64,000 nt of DNA, taken from NCBI RefSeq assembly GCF_050589645.1, contig NZ_JBNGOQ010000001.1, positions 496,001 to 560,000 of the forward strand. The letters run 5' to 3'. The DNA is from JBNGOQ01 sp050589645 (GTDB lineage Bacteria > Bacteroidota > Bacteroidia > Flavobacteriales > Flavobacteriaceae). Shown here one piece after another: positions 9,045 through 16,886 of the stretch. Each line of letters begins with the position of its first letter. Positions within the stretch are counted from its first letter, which is position 1. Under the pieces are notes generated by a model. That model ran no database searches. It was not told where the DNA came from and saw only the letters and a list, made by a program, of their open reading frames with translations. Made by a program: the position numbers and the translations under genes.

Positions 9045-9635
9045 TCAAAGGAGGATGCTCAAGAAAAAAAGGGAAGTCAGGGAAGATTGGGCGAGCCTCA
9101 AGTTTTGGCGAATGGACTTCAGCGCTATGGACATTTGATTTTCCACAGATCGTTTTGATATGCCCAAGCGCCTGGCTATTTCTTCATTGCTGGCAGCTTC
9201 CATACGACTGAGCCTAAAAATCTGTTGACATCTGGGTGACAGGCCCGTCAAGGACTTTTCGATAATAAATCGGGTCTGATCCAGGTTATGTTGACTTTCT
9301 GCATCGGACGGGGAGGTCAATTCCAATGACTCAATAACCTGAAGCTGGGAAGCACTTAGCTTGTTGTCCCGTAAATATTTAAAACAGCCATTGTTCACCG
9401 ATCTGAAAATATAAGCTTCAAAATTCTTGATTTCCCGGTGCTCTCTTTTCTGCCATAGATTCAACCAAATATCCTGCACGATATCTTTAGCGATAGCCTC
9501 ATCAAGAACGATGGATTTGGCATTGACGTACATGGGCTCCCAAAATAGCTCAAATAGCTTTCGAAAAGCTTTTTTATTGCCCTTTTTGAATTCCGCTAGG
9601 AGTAACTTGTTCGTTTTTGGTTTTGTGACCGACAT
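9045..9635 (-). CDS. ECF-type RNA polymerase sigma factor (FecI-like, Bacteroidota type)
   Basis: 196 residues. Region 2 is seen in FRKLFELFWEPMYVNAKSIV and DIVQDIWLNLWQKR, with NFEAYIFRSVNNGCFKYLRD typical of this family; region 4 in SPRCQQIFRLSRMEAASNEE and RRLGISKRSVENQMSIALKS. It ends in the short hydrophobic tail (SSLTSLFFLSILL) found in many Bacteroidota FecI-like factors. First gene of the sigma-FecR-SusC-SusD-GDPD series. It should direct transcription of the susC operon on release by FecR. Confidence 0.94.
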   Translation of the reverse strand: MSVTKPKTNKLLLAEFKKGNKKAFRKLFELFWEPMYVNAKSIVLDEAIAKDIVQDIWLNLWQKREHREIKNFEAYIFRSVNNGCFKYLRDNKLSASQLQVIESLELTSPSDAESQHNLDQTRFIIEKSLTGLSPRCQQIFRLSRMEAASNEEIARRLGISKRSVENQMSIALKSIRQNLRLAQSSLTSLFFLSILL

Positions 9636-10056
9636 TTCAATCTAATGCTTCATTAAATGAAATTTGCATAGGATAAATGTATAAAAAAATGTCTTTATCA
9701 CTAAAAGATGATAAAAATCGTAACCGATAGATAAGGATTATTTAATATGATCGATGCAGTGGATCCTCGATAAAAAACACGGGTATCACAGGCATCCGAG
9801 CCATTCTGGACTGCACTTTTTTAAGGGAAGGTTTCCAACAGGGCACCCGCTTGCCAAATTGCATTTTGCCGGGATGCTGTAAGAATAACTTCACGTATTT
9901 GTGCGATACCGATTTCCAATGGTTCATTAAAAGCGGCCTGACCGAGATGTGCAAAAATGGTTTAGGTAATACCCAAGGTACCATGTAAGCTAGTACGGTA
10001 GGAAATATTTCATTGTATCTAACCGTGCTCCCGGTTTTAGGCTATGACAAGAACAC
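9636..10056. other. 421-bp gap with long open frames but no convincing gene
   Basis: Between the sigma gene and the large lipoprotein gene. On the minus strand a frame is open for about 98 codons (from a stop near 10040 to 9742), with an ATG at 9984. Its product is very basic, with only three acidic residues. The plus strand is open for about 80 codons over the same span but has no ATG. Neither matches a family I know. It may be a decayed gene remnant; the inverted repeat at 9694-9715 is also here. Confidence 0.3.
9694..9715. promoter_or_regulatory. 7-bp inverted repeat upstream of the ECF sigma gene
   Basis: TTTATCA at 9694-9700 and TGATAAA at 9709-9715 form perfect arms with an 8-bp spacer (22 bp overall), ending 59 bp before the sigma-factor ATG. 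Size and position fit an operator for a dimeric regulator. Base composition is AT-rich, so chance is not excluded. Confidence 0.4.
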
Positions 10057-11622
10057 CTAATCATTGATATCAAATGTCATGAAGGTTTGATCGCCCCGTT
10101 GGTTGGTATAAAAGTTAAAAATCAACTCTTCATAAGAAGTTTCCTCTTCAAAGGTGTACAGGGTGAAGGTCAACTTGTCCGGAGAGTCCATATTCGTTAA
10201 ATCAAACCCCTTGGCCAACAGATTGTTGGCAACCTCTTCCGGAATTTCCATGCTCCCGAACGGAATGGAGACCGTAGTGTTGGGGCGATTTGTAAAACTC
10301 CAGATAAAAGGTGCTAAAGGACTGGAACCAGTAGACCCAGGCCGCTCAAAATCCAAACGAAACGAAGATCGAACGTAGTCCGCGGAAATGCTGACCTCAT
10401 TTCCTGCCCTGGAAACGCTCCATCCCGGAATAACAATATCACCGAATCCTTTGAACCAGGACTCAATAGACCTTTTGTTATCCAATTGGATGTTCAAGCG
10501 TTGTTGCACCACATTGTACGCGTCTATAACCGGCAGTTCCATAGTATTGTTAAAATCACTGGGATTGCCTGCAAAATTGACTATTTGATTGAAGTTGTTG
10601 TTATTAAAACCAGCTTCATTGGCAAACCCACGTAATGAAAAATTAAAATTTAACGAGCCGGCAGGTAGGTTTACTGTATTTGTTTGAGGCGGTAATTCGA
10701 AATCGTTCAGACTAATGGTTTGATCTTTGAAATCATCAAGAATAAAATAGCTGTATTCGTCTAGGTTCCTACTATTAATGGGAAGTGTATAGATAAATAT
10801 GTTCTGCGTAGCTGTTGTATCATACTCAAAATCAAAGCTTGAAGATGTGGCGCCTCGGAAGGTCCTAATGGTGGAATAATTGGTGCTGAAAAGTCCAAAA
10901 GGTGTAAAATCCGTGTCCATTATACCCAGACTAAAACTCCCATCCCTTTTTATGCCACTGTAATTGGGAAACTCATTTGCCCTCGCATTTTGTATTTCGG
11001 TCTCATTGGTGCCAGGCACGATATCCGCATAGGAGGTTATGACATCAAACTCAAAACCGTTTTTACCCAAGACAATTTCGGAAGCAATAAAGGATTGCCT
11101 TTTAAAGTTGTCCGGAGCATAGAAATGCAGCTCTTCTGCTGAGATCGCTACATTTCTGTATTCAATCAATTTACCCTCCAAGGAGTGGAGTGAAAAAAAA
11201 AGATCAATGAGATCGCTATTGAAATCGGTGGTGGTCACTGCGAACAACAGTTTCTTGGATTCAAAGGTGTCCAATGCCATGCCTTTGTTTTCACTGTCAT
11301 CCACGGATTCTATGGAAATCTCGTGTTCGCCATCCAAGAAATCGAAAGGATCCAATTCGTAGGAAAACTGCTTCTGGGAGCTGCTGAATACCTCGGTGCC
11401 ATCCACCAATACGGAAGAAGTAACATTATCTGAATTGTCCGTAACGGTAATATTTAAGGTAGTGAGTACCTCTACCACCGCCTCCAGACCCAAAAGTGTT
11501 ATGGAGGGAGCTGTATTATCCGGTGTTTCAGGTGGGTTTACCACCGGAGGATCTTCATTGGAACTGCTACATCCAAAGAAAAGTAGCGCTGTGGAAATCA
11601 GGACAAAGTAGTGTTTCTTCAT
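10057..11622 (-). CDS. Large surface/periplasmic lipoprotein with Ig-like domain, function unknown
   Basis: 521 residues with a lipoprotein signal (ALLFFGC, Cys18) followed by a Pro/Asp/Asn linker (about 20-40). Residues about 40-125 look like a bacterial Ig/cadherin-type beta-sandwich (APSITLLGLEAVVEVLTTLN, then VTDNSDNVTSSVLVDGTEV and LDGEHEISIESVDDSENKG). The rest is rich in Asn, Phe, Ser and beta-strand-like segments and has no motif I recognise. Encoded alone, followed by the 421-bp gap and divergent from moaE. I do not recognise a family; a surface-exposed beta protein is the safest reading. Confidence 0.75.
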   Translation of the reverse strand: MKKHYFVLISTALLFFGCSSSNEDPPVVNPPETPDNTAPSITLLGLEAVVEVLTTLNITVTDNSDNVTSSVLVDGTEVFSSSQKQFSYELDPFDFLDGEHEISIESVDDSENKGMALDTFESKKLLFAVTTTDFNSDLIDLFFSLHSLEGKLIEYRNVAISAEELHFYAPDNFKRQSFIASEIVLGKNGFEFDVITSYADIVPGTNETEIQNARANEFPNYSGIKRDGSFSLGIMDTDFTPFGLFSTNYSTIRTFRGATSSSFDFEYDTTATQNIFIYTLPINSRNLDEYSYFILDDFKDQTISLNDFELPPQTNTVNLPAGSLNFNFSLRGFANEAGFNNNNFNQIVNFAGNPSDFNNTMELPVIDAYNVVQQRLNIQLDNKRSIESWFKGFGDIVIPGWSVSRAGNEVSISADYVRSSFRLDFERPGSTGSSPLAPFIWSFTNRPNTTVSIPFGSMEIPEEVANNLLAKGFDLTNMDSPDKLTFTLYTFEEETSYEELIFNFYTNQRGDQTFMTFDIND

Positions 11623-11795
11623 GGGTGGAAAGTACGGAATTCGTTTTTTTTACGGAGGATAATTATCGTAGATTTTTTATGTTTCATGTTAAAATGGATG
11701 AAAGGTAATATTCATCGGTAAAACAAAATAGAAATGGCGGAGGATGCAATTTAGTCTTTTGACTTTTGTTGTTTACCTTAGCAGAAACTTCTGTT

Positions 11796-12236
11796 ATGGA
11801 ACAAAAAACCAAAAACGTATTTGTAAACGGTGCCATAAGCCCGGAATTCATTGCGAATTCCATTGCCCTGCACCAGTCCAAGACCCATATTGGGGCCCAT
11901 GATATTTTTTTGGGGCAGGTACGGGCCGATGAGATCAACGGAAAAACCGTGGCCGCCATTGAATATACGGCCTATGAGGAAATGGCCAATCTCAAGTTCC
12001 AGGAAATACGGGAGGCCGCCTTTGGGAAATTTGATCTGAGCTGTATGCATATTTACCACAGCTCGGGAATTGTAAAGGCCGGGGAAATCTGCTTGTTCGT
12101 TTTTGCGTCCTCCCCGCACCGCAAGGTGGTCTTTGAGGCCATACGTTATATCGTGGAGGAAATAAAGGCAGAAGTCCCCGTTTTTGGCAAGGAACTTTTT
12201 GAGGACGAAAGCTATCAATGGAAAGTGAATAACTGA
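11796..12236 (+). CDS. moaE: Molybdopterin synthase catalytic subunit MoaE
   Basis: 146 residues from the ATG at 11796; the upstream in-frame extension adds nothing conserved. MoaE transfers sulfur from MoaD thiocarboxylate to precursor Z (cPMP) to give molybdopterin. Visible marks: GAHDIFLGQVRADEINGK (Arg43), IEYTAYEEMA, the SSPHRK segment (His108, Arg109), and the catalytic region EEIKAEVPVFGKELFED with Lys124 and Lys132 in the places of the E. coli active-site lysines. Two bases separate its stop from moaC, so they are co-transcribed. No moaD, moaA, moeA or mobA is in the window. Confidence 0.95.
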   Translation: MEQKTKNVFVNGAISPEFIANSIALHQSKTHIGAHDIFLGQVRADEINGKTVAAIEYTAYEEMANLKFQEIREAAFGKFDLSCMHIYHSSGIVKAGEICLFVFASSPHRKVVFEAIRYIVEEIKAEVPVFGKELFEDESYQWKVNN

Positions 12237-12238
12237 TT

Positions 12239-12667
12239 ATGGTAGACATCACCCATAAGTCCCCTACGGTAAGAACCGCGATTGCCCAGGCCATTGTGAG
12301 GGTCAGCACCCAGGCCACCATAGACGCCATCCAAAACAAGACGGTTCCCAAAGGGGATGTTTTTGCCCAGAGCCGGGCGGCAGGACTCCTCGGTGTTAAG
12401 AAAACGGCAGACCTACTTCCCGATTGCCACCCTATGCCCATTGAGTACACCAATATTGCTTATGAGATCCAAAACCTTGAGATCCAAATAAAGATTACCG
12501 TAAAGACGGTATATAAGACGGGAGTGGAGGTAGAGGCCATGCACGGAGCCAGTGTGGTGGCCCTGAATATCTACGATATGCTAAAACCTATCGATAAGGG
12601 CGTGGAGATCCATCAGATCAAACTGCTAAAGAAAACTGGGGGGAAATCCGATATTCTCAACACCTGA
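12239..12667 (+). CDS. moaC: Cyclic pyranopterin monophosphate synthase MoaC
   Basis: 142 residues, about 15-20 shorter at the N-terminus than the E. coli enzyme, beginning directly at the conserved MVDITHKSPTVRTA block. MoaC forms cPMP from the MoaA product. The catalytic residues are present: Lys38 (VPKGDVF), His64 (DCHPMPIEY), Glu97 and Glu99 (GVEVEAMHG), Asp113 and Lys116 (IYDMLKPIDK), ending with KTGGKSD. The order moaE-moaC puts two non-successive pathway steps together, with MoaA and MoaD encoded elsewhere. Confidence 0.95.
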   Translation: MVDITHKSPTVRTAIAQAIVRVSTQATIDAIQNKTVPKGDVFAQSRAAGLLGVKKTADLLPDCHPMPIEYTNIAYEIQNLEIQIKITVKTVYKTGVEVEAMHGASVVALNIYDMLKPIDKGVEIHQIKLLKKTGGKSDILNT

Positions 12668-12675
12668 GAAATACG

Positions 12676-13617
12676 CTACTTGCCCAAGTTCCGTAACATT
12701 TCTTCCGTGGTACGTTCCAAATCAAATTGAGGCTGCCAGCCCCAGTCTACCGTTGCCTGGGAATCATCTATGCTGTTGGGCCAGGAATCCGCAATGTCCT
12801 GTCTAAAATCAGGTTTAAAATCTACTTTAAACTCAGGGATATAAGCTTGGATACTCGCAGTAATTTCCGCTGGTGTAAAACTCATGGCCGCCAAATTGTA
12901 GGACGAGCGCACGGTAAGTTTGTCACTTTCAATTTCCATAATATCTACCGTAGCCCTAATGGCATCGTCCATAAACATCATAGGCAATTTGGTATCGGCC
13001 TTTAAGAAACTGGTATAGGAGGCTCCCGAAACCGCCTTGTGGTAAATTTCTACGGCATAATCCGTGGTGCCCCCGCCTGGAAGTGTTTTCCAACTAATGA
13101 GTCCCGGGTATCGAACACTGCGAACATCCACGCCGTATTTGCGAAAATAATAGGAACACCATCGTTCCCCGGATTGTTTGCTGATACCGTAAACCGTGCT
13201 CGGTTCCATAATGGTGCTCTGCGGGGTGTTCTCCAAGGGGGTGTTGGGTCCAAAAACAGCAATGCTCGAGGGCCAGAACACCTTGTTGATTTTTCCTTCC
13301 TTGGCCAGGTTGAGCACGTTAAAAAGCGAGTTCATGTTTAAATTCCAGGCCCGCATGGGGAATTTTTCTGCCGTTGCGCTCAGCATGGCCGCCATAAGAT
13401 AGACCTCTTCAATTTCGTAATACATGATTACATCCTCCATGGCGTCATAATTGGTGGCATCGAGCAATTCGAAGGGTCCGGAATCCATTAAATTTTTACT
13501 GCCTTCCCGAATGTCGCTGGCCACCACCTGATCGTTCCCGTATTTCTCGCGGAGCGCCAAGGTAAGTTCCGTGCCTATCTGTCCACAGGCGCCTAAAATC
13601 AAGATGGATTTTTGCAT
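12676..13617 (-). CDS. SDR-type L-threonine 3-dehydrogenase (NAD-dependent epimerase fold)
   Basis: 313 residues from the ATG at 13617. Oxidises L-threonine to 2-amino-3-ketobutyrate with NAD+, the first step of threonine breakdown to glycine. It has an extended-SDR Rossmann motif (LILGACGQIGTEL), Ser118 (WPSSIAVFGP), the YxxxK pair (Tyr143, Lys147 in TVYGISKQSGE) and the block typical of this enzyme group: GGGTTDYAVEIYHKAVSGAS and LPMMFMDDAIRATVDIM. This is the short-chain type known from flavobacteria, not the zinc-dependent MDR enzyme. Its 3' end nearly meets that of moaC, which is convergent (8 bp apart). Confidence 0.9.
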   Translation of the reverse strand: MQKSILILGACGQIGTELTLALREKYGNDQVVASDIREGSKNLMDSGPFELLDATNYDAMEDVIMYYEIEEVYLMAAMLSATAEKFPMRAWNLNMNSLFNVLNLAKEGKINKVFWPSSIAVFGPNTPLENTPQSTIMEPSTVYGISKQSGERWCSYYFRKYGVDVRSVRYPGLISWKTLPGGGTTDYAVEIYHKAVSGASYTSFLKADTKLPMMFMDDAIRATVDIMEIESDKLTVRSSYNLAAMSFTPAEITASIQAYIPEFKVDFKPDFRQDIADSWPNSIDDSQATVDWGWQPQFDLERTTEEMLRNLGK

Positions 13618-13644
13618 CAAATCGAAGTTAAATGGATTCGAGGG

Positions 13645-13652
13645 CAAAGATA
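13645..13652 (-). promoter_or_regulatory. Probable -7 element for the threonine dehydrogenase gene
   Basis: On the minus strand TATCTTTG matches the Bacteroidota -7 consensus TAnnTTTG exactly, 27 bp before the ATG. No good TTTG lies at the -33 spacing (AATG is found with a 19-bp spacer), so support is partial. Confidence 0.4.
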
Positions 13653-13681
13653 ACTTTTATTAAAATTTGTACATTCGTTCC

Positions 13682-14176
13682 ATGGGAAAATTATTCGTTT
13701 TAGGGGCAGCTTTCTTGTTGCTCCTGTCCTGCAATCAAAACAAAAACAATGATAATGCCGATGGTGCATCGGGGAGCGACTTTGATGCGGACGAACTACC
13801 AGAAATCTTCCTGGTCAATGCCAAGGCAAAAAAAATCCTTGGGGAGTGGCCCGAGTTCAACGGCCTGGAGACCAGTTTCGAGGCCTTATATCGCGCCAAA
13901 AACAAGGAAGACCTGGGGTTTGTTATTGACGATTTGATCGAAAAACAAAAGCTGCTTGCAGCCTCTACCTACCCTGAAGCCTTTGATATTCCGCAGATAA
14001 AAAGTAGGCAAAGGGTTTTCCGCACCTATATATTAAAGGTAAAGGCCAGTTTGGAATATCGAACGGAAACGGCCAGCCCTGCCCTGGAAATGGTAGAGGC
14101 CTACAACGCAATGAGAAACCAATTCAATGTTATTGTAAACAATACCTTGGATACACAATTGATATTAGATGAATAA
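13682..14176 (+). CDS. Small lipoprotein, function unknown
   Basis: 164 residues from the ATG at 13682 (an earlier in-frame start lacks a signal). The signal MGKLFVLGAAFLLLLSC gives a lipidated Cys17, then an Asn/Asp/Gly-rich tether. The mature part is mainly helical (AKAKKILGEWPEFNGLETSF, DLIEKQKLLAASTYPEAF, SPALEMVEAYNAMRNQFN) and has no motif I recognise. It overlaps the next gene by 8 bp (ATGAATAA), so the two are probably translationally coupled. Confidence 0.8.
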   Translation: MGKLFVLGAAFLLLLSCNQNKNNDNADGASGSDFDADELPEIFLVNAKAKKILGEWPEFNGLETSFEALYRAKNKEDLGFVIDDLIEKQKLLAASTYPEAFDIPQIKSRQRVFRTYILKVKASLEYRTETASPALEMVEAYNAMRNQFNVIVNNTLDTQLILDE

Positions 14177-14666
14177 ATTAGTTTTAGGTCTGGCGCTCGT
14201 GTTTTTTGCCCAGTTGGGCGCGCAGGAGACTGAAGTTGAAAAACAGATACATTCGGTTTTGGATGCTTGGCACCTGGCAGCTGCAGAGGCCGATTTTAAA
14301 GCGTATTTTGACAAGATGACGGCCGATGGGGTGTTTATCGGTACGGATGCTACGGAGAACTGGCAGAACAAGGCTTTCAGGGAATTTTCCAAACCCTATT
14401 TTGATCGGGGCAAGGCATGGAGCTTTACCTCCGTGGAACGGAATATCTACCTGAACGAAGCCTTGGACCTTGCTTGGTTCGATGAATTATTGGACACGCA
14501 GATGGAGCTTTGTCGCGGTTCCGGTGTGTTGAAATTGGTGGATGGCAAGTGGAAAATAGCGCATTATGTACTTTCCATTGCCGTACCCAACGAAAATGTC
14601 ACGGAGCTAGTTGCCATTAAAAAGGAGAAGGATAGTCTTTTACTGCGCCGTCTAAAACAAAATTGA
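14169..14666 (+). CDS. Exported SnoaL/NTF2-like protein
   Basis: 165 residues with a cleavable signal peptide (MNKLVLGLALVFFAQLGAQ). The mature part follows the NTF2-like cone fold: VEKQIHSVLDAWHLAAAEAD, KMTADGVFIGTDATENW, FTSVERNIYLNEALDLAWFD, SGVLKLVDGKWKIAHYVL. This layout is typical of DUF4440/SnoaL-like proteins, several of which in Bacteroidota are exported with unknown substrate. Its start overlaps the stop of the preceding lipoprotein gene. Confidence 0.85.
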   Translation: MNKLVLGLALVFFAQLGAQETEVEKQIHSVLDAWHLAAAEADFKAYFDKMTADGVFIGTDATENWQNKAFREFSKPYFDRGKAWSFTSVERNIYLNEALDLAWFDELLDTQMELCRGSGVLKLVDGKWKIAHYVLSIAVPNENVTELVAIKKEKDSLLLRRLKQN

Positions 14667-14688
14667 CCATTCAAGGGTTTGGGGGAAT

Positions 14689-14713
14689 AAAAAAAGGGCT
14701 TTTCATAAAGCCC
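14689..14713 (-). terminator. Rho-independent terminator for the exported TPR gene
   Basis: GGGCTTT (14696-14702) pairs with AAAGCCC (14707-14713) around a TCAT loop. Seven A's at 14689-14695 become the U-run for minus-strand transcripts. It lies between convergent genes and could stop both, but only the minus side has a good U-run. Confidence 0.85.
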
Positions 14714-14734
14714 CTTCTTCATATGCAATATAGG

Positions 14735-15430
14735 TTATTCCTGGGTTTCTGGCTGCGCCTTGCGCGATTCCAAGGCTTGCTTGCTTAAACTGGCCAGATT
14801 AAAATTGGGATCAATTTTAAGGGCCTCATCAATAATAGCAATGGCACCATCTATATCGTCCTTGTCGGTATTGTATTTTACCAAACCTTTCATATGGATC
14901 AAAGCCGCCTTTAAAGGAACCTCGTAGGGTTGCTGTCTTTCATAGAAAGCATACTTCATATCGTCCTTGGCATTGGCAATCCCATACTCAATATTCGACG
15001 CCGCACCGGTATTGTCCCCGGTCTGTACCTTTAGATCAGACAGTTCGTAGGCCAAATAGGGACTGGGCGATCGTTTGAATAGAATTTCAAATTGCTCCAA
15101 GGCCCGTTTGGGCTGGTTGAGCGCTTTCAGGGAAACGGCCTTAACACGTACCGCCAAATCGGAATCACCTTCATTGCTTTCAATACCGATAGTATTCAGC
15201 GCTTGTAGGTGTTGATTGTTATTGGCGTATACATAGGCAAGTGTGTCCTTGCGTTCCTTGGTCGGAGCCAATACGTTTAAATGTGTCAAGGCACTGATTA
15301 CCCCGTTCACATCTCCTTGTAACTTCATTTCCTTATAAAAAGCCTCATAATGCTGTAGCAGTTCACTTTTGTTCTGTGCCATGCCCAACAGCGGCAGGCC
15401 GATCAATAGAAATAATACAATTTTTTTCAT
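14735..15430 (-). CDS. Exported tetratricopeptide-like protein
   Basis: 231 residues with a signal peptide (MKKIVLFLLIGLPLLGMAQ). The remainder is helical with TPR-like units: RKDTLAYVYANNNQHLQALN, RVKAVSLKALNQPKRALEQF, AYELSDLKVQTGDNTGAASN, and GAIAIIDEALKIDPNFNLAS. Likely a periplasmic or outer-membrane scaffold; no catalytic motif. Monocistronic, with its own -7 promoter element upstream and terminator downstream. Confidence 0.85.
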   Translation of the reverse strand: MKKIVLFLLIGLPLLGMAQNKSELLQHYEAFYKEMKLQGDVNGVISALTHLNVLAPTKERKDTLAYVYANNNQHLQALNTIGIESNEGDSDLAVRVKAVSLKALNQPKRALEQFEILFKRSPSPYLAYELSDLKVQTGDNTGAASNIEYGIANAKDDMKYAFYERQQPYEVPLKAALIHMKGLVKYNTDKDDIDGAIAIIDEALKIDPNFNLASLSKQALESRKAQPETQE

Positions 15431-15458
15431 GTGTTTCTTCTCAAAAATTACTGTGCGG

Positions 15459-15466
15459 CAAAACTA
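15459..15466 (-). promoter_or_regulatory. Probable -7 element for the exported TPR gene
   Basis: TAGTTTTG on the minus strand is an exact TAnnTTTG match 28 bp before the ATG. The -33 side has only a weak TTT match. Confidence 0.4.
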
Positions 15467-15521
15467 TTAAAATATTTTTAAGTAAAGTGTTAAGGATATT
15501 CATAAACACTTCTATACCAAT

Positions 15522-15551
15522 AAAAAAAGGATGCTAGAGCGCATCCTTTTT
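15522..15551 (-). terminator. Strong rho-independent terminator
   Basis: GGATGC (15529-15534) pairs with GCATCC (15541-15546) around a 6-nt loop; A-run 15522-15528 and T-run 15547-15551 make the stem extendable and terminating on both strands. It follows the hypothetical gene that ends at 15581. Confidence 0.9.
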
Positions 15552-15580
15552 CCGTATGGTGGTTTTTAGTGGTATTTAAA

Positions 15581-15955
15581 TCAAGCTACCGTGAGCGTTA
15601 CGTCCTTGTTTTCATAGGAACGCAGCAAACCGGCATAAAAGGCCAAACTCCTCGTATCCTTGTCAATGCACGATTTTAAGAAATCGCGTAGGTTTTTGAA
15701 CAGGAGATTTGCATGCAGGGTGGGAACATGTAGGTTCACCTTCTTAGGGTCATAATCTTTGTCGTCCATTACAATGTCCATCGCCACACGTTTTCGGTGA
15801 TAATCAATGGAGACCTCTGCCGCATTGTAATGCTTCTTTAAAATAGCAATGTGTAGGCTTTCAAAGTTTTTGGGAATTTTTCGATTGGGACAGCTGCGGG
15901 AGATCAAGCTCTCAATTTCCGAGAGAATCCTCCTTTTTAGACTTGAATTTTCCAT
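15581..15955 (-). CDS. Hypothetical cytoplasmic protein
   Basis: 124 residues, no signal peptide or membrane segment. Visible features: a basic N-terminus (SSLKRRILSEIESLISRSCP), a central charged segment (VAMDIVMDDKDYDPKKVN), and a helical C-terminal part (LRDFLKSCIDKDTRSLAFYA). I do not recognise the family. It is monocistronic, with a strong terminator after the stop, which favours a real gene. Confidence 0.7.
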   Translation of the reverse strand: MENSSLKRRILSEIESLISRSCPNRKIPKNFESLHIAILKKHYNAAEVSIDYHRKRVAMDIVMDDKDYDPKKVNLHVPTLHANLLFKNLRDFLKSCIDKDTRSLAFYAGLLRSYENKDVTLTVA

Positions 15956-16076
15956 ATCAATCGATTTTAATTACCTAATAAAGGTACAGCTTAAAATGTA
16001 AAGTGCTTAAAATCAATGACATAATTTAACGAAATTGCCCGTTTTTTGTTGTGAAAAATGCTTTTTGCGTGGTGAA

Positions 16077-16886
16077 TCAAGAGAGAATTGAAGTGTTAAA
16101 ACGGAATTTTTTAACATGTATTAGCCTACTTGATAGGATTTTCTTCCCCATTTTGGTCCCTGTTCCCTGGTATTGTGGTGGAATAAGACCCCTATTTTTG
16201 GCTTCCTGGGTATAGTATTCGTCCTTAAAAGGGTACTTGGGATAGACGGCATTGAACAGTTCGTTCCACCAATTATGGGCAATTACTGCCTGTATGACCC
16301 GAATGGCATCGTCCAAATGGATGAGATTGGTAAACACCTTGCCATGGGTGGGCAGTTTTTTTCCTGCAAGCATATGAATGGGATGCCTTTTTGGTCCAAG
16401 GAGTCCTCCAAAACGTATGATTGTGGTATTGAGCTCACTGTCCTTAACAAATAGCTTTTCGGATTCCAATAGCTGTTTTCCCGATGCGGTCACCGGACTT
16501 GGAGCGCTGTCCTCGGAAACCTCCCCTTCGATTTCCCCATAGACCGAGGTGCTGCTGGCAAAAATAATCTTCCTGGTTTTTGATGCTTTGATTGCTTTAT
16601 GCAGTCGCCGCATTTTTTCCACGTAATTTTCTGCATTGCGCTGCCTCAGCTTTGGGGGGACGTTGATGACCAGGACATCTACCCCGAACAAAAAATCATG
16701 GATTTCTTCGCTCACGGCCTCCTCGGAAAGGGAGATCTTGTAAGCCAAAATACCCGCCTCCTTCAATAGTCCCAGTTTTTCCGGTGAAGTGGTACTTCCT
16801 TTCACCTTAAAACCATCCTCTATGCAGGACTTGGCCAGTGGCAGCCCCAACCAGCCACAACCCAGGATAGCTATGCACTTACTCAA
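16077..16886 (-). CDS. NAD(P)-binding SDR/epimerase-like protein (YeeZ-like), TTG start
   Basis: 269 residues. The only start compatible with the fold is a TTG at 16886, inside the end of the upstream M28 gene (8-bp overlap), directly before the Rossmann motif IAILGCGWLGLPLA. Further family marks are VLVINVPPKLR, the FASSTSVYGEIEG strand with a Tyr, RFGGLLGPKRHPI and NLIHLDDAIRVI. The YeeZ-like group are extended SDRs with poorly known substrates, often annotated as nucleoside-diphosphate-sugar epimerases. The classical YxxxK lysine is not evident, so activity may differ. Translation is probably coupled to the peptidase gene. Confidence 0.82.
   Translation of the reverse strand: MSKCIAILGCGWLGLPLAKSCIEDGFKVKGSTTSPEKLGLLKEAGILAYKISLSEEAVSEEIHDFLFGVDVLVINVPPKLRQRNAENYVEKMRRLHKAIKASKTRKIIFASSTSVYGEIEGEVSEDSAPSPVTASGKQLLESEKLFVKDSELNTTIIRFGGLLGPKRHPIHMLAGKKLPTHGKVFTNLIHLDDAIRVIQAVIAHNWWNELFNAVYPKYPFKDEYYTQEAKNRGLIPPQYQGTGTKMGKKILSSRLIHVKKFRFNTSILS

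Noticed and set aside
9742..9984. Minus-strand 80-codon frame with ATG in the sigma-lipoprotein gap
   Set aside because: Very few acidic residues, no family match and an equally open opposite strand; reported as an uncertain remnant and not as a CDS.
11778..12218. 146-codon minus-strand frame opposite moaE
   Set aside because: Shadow of moaE, whose catalytic motifs are complete on the plus strand.
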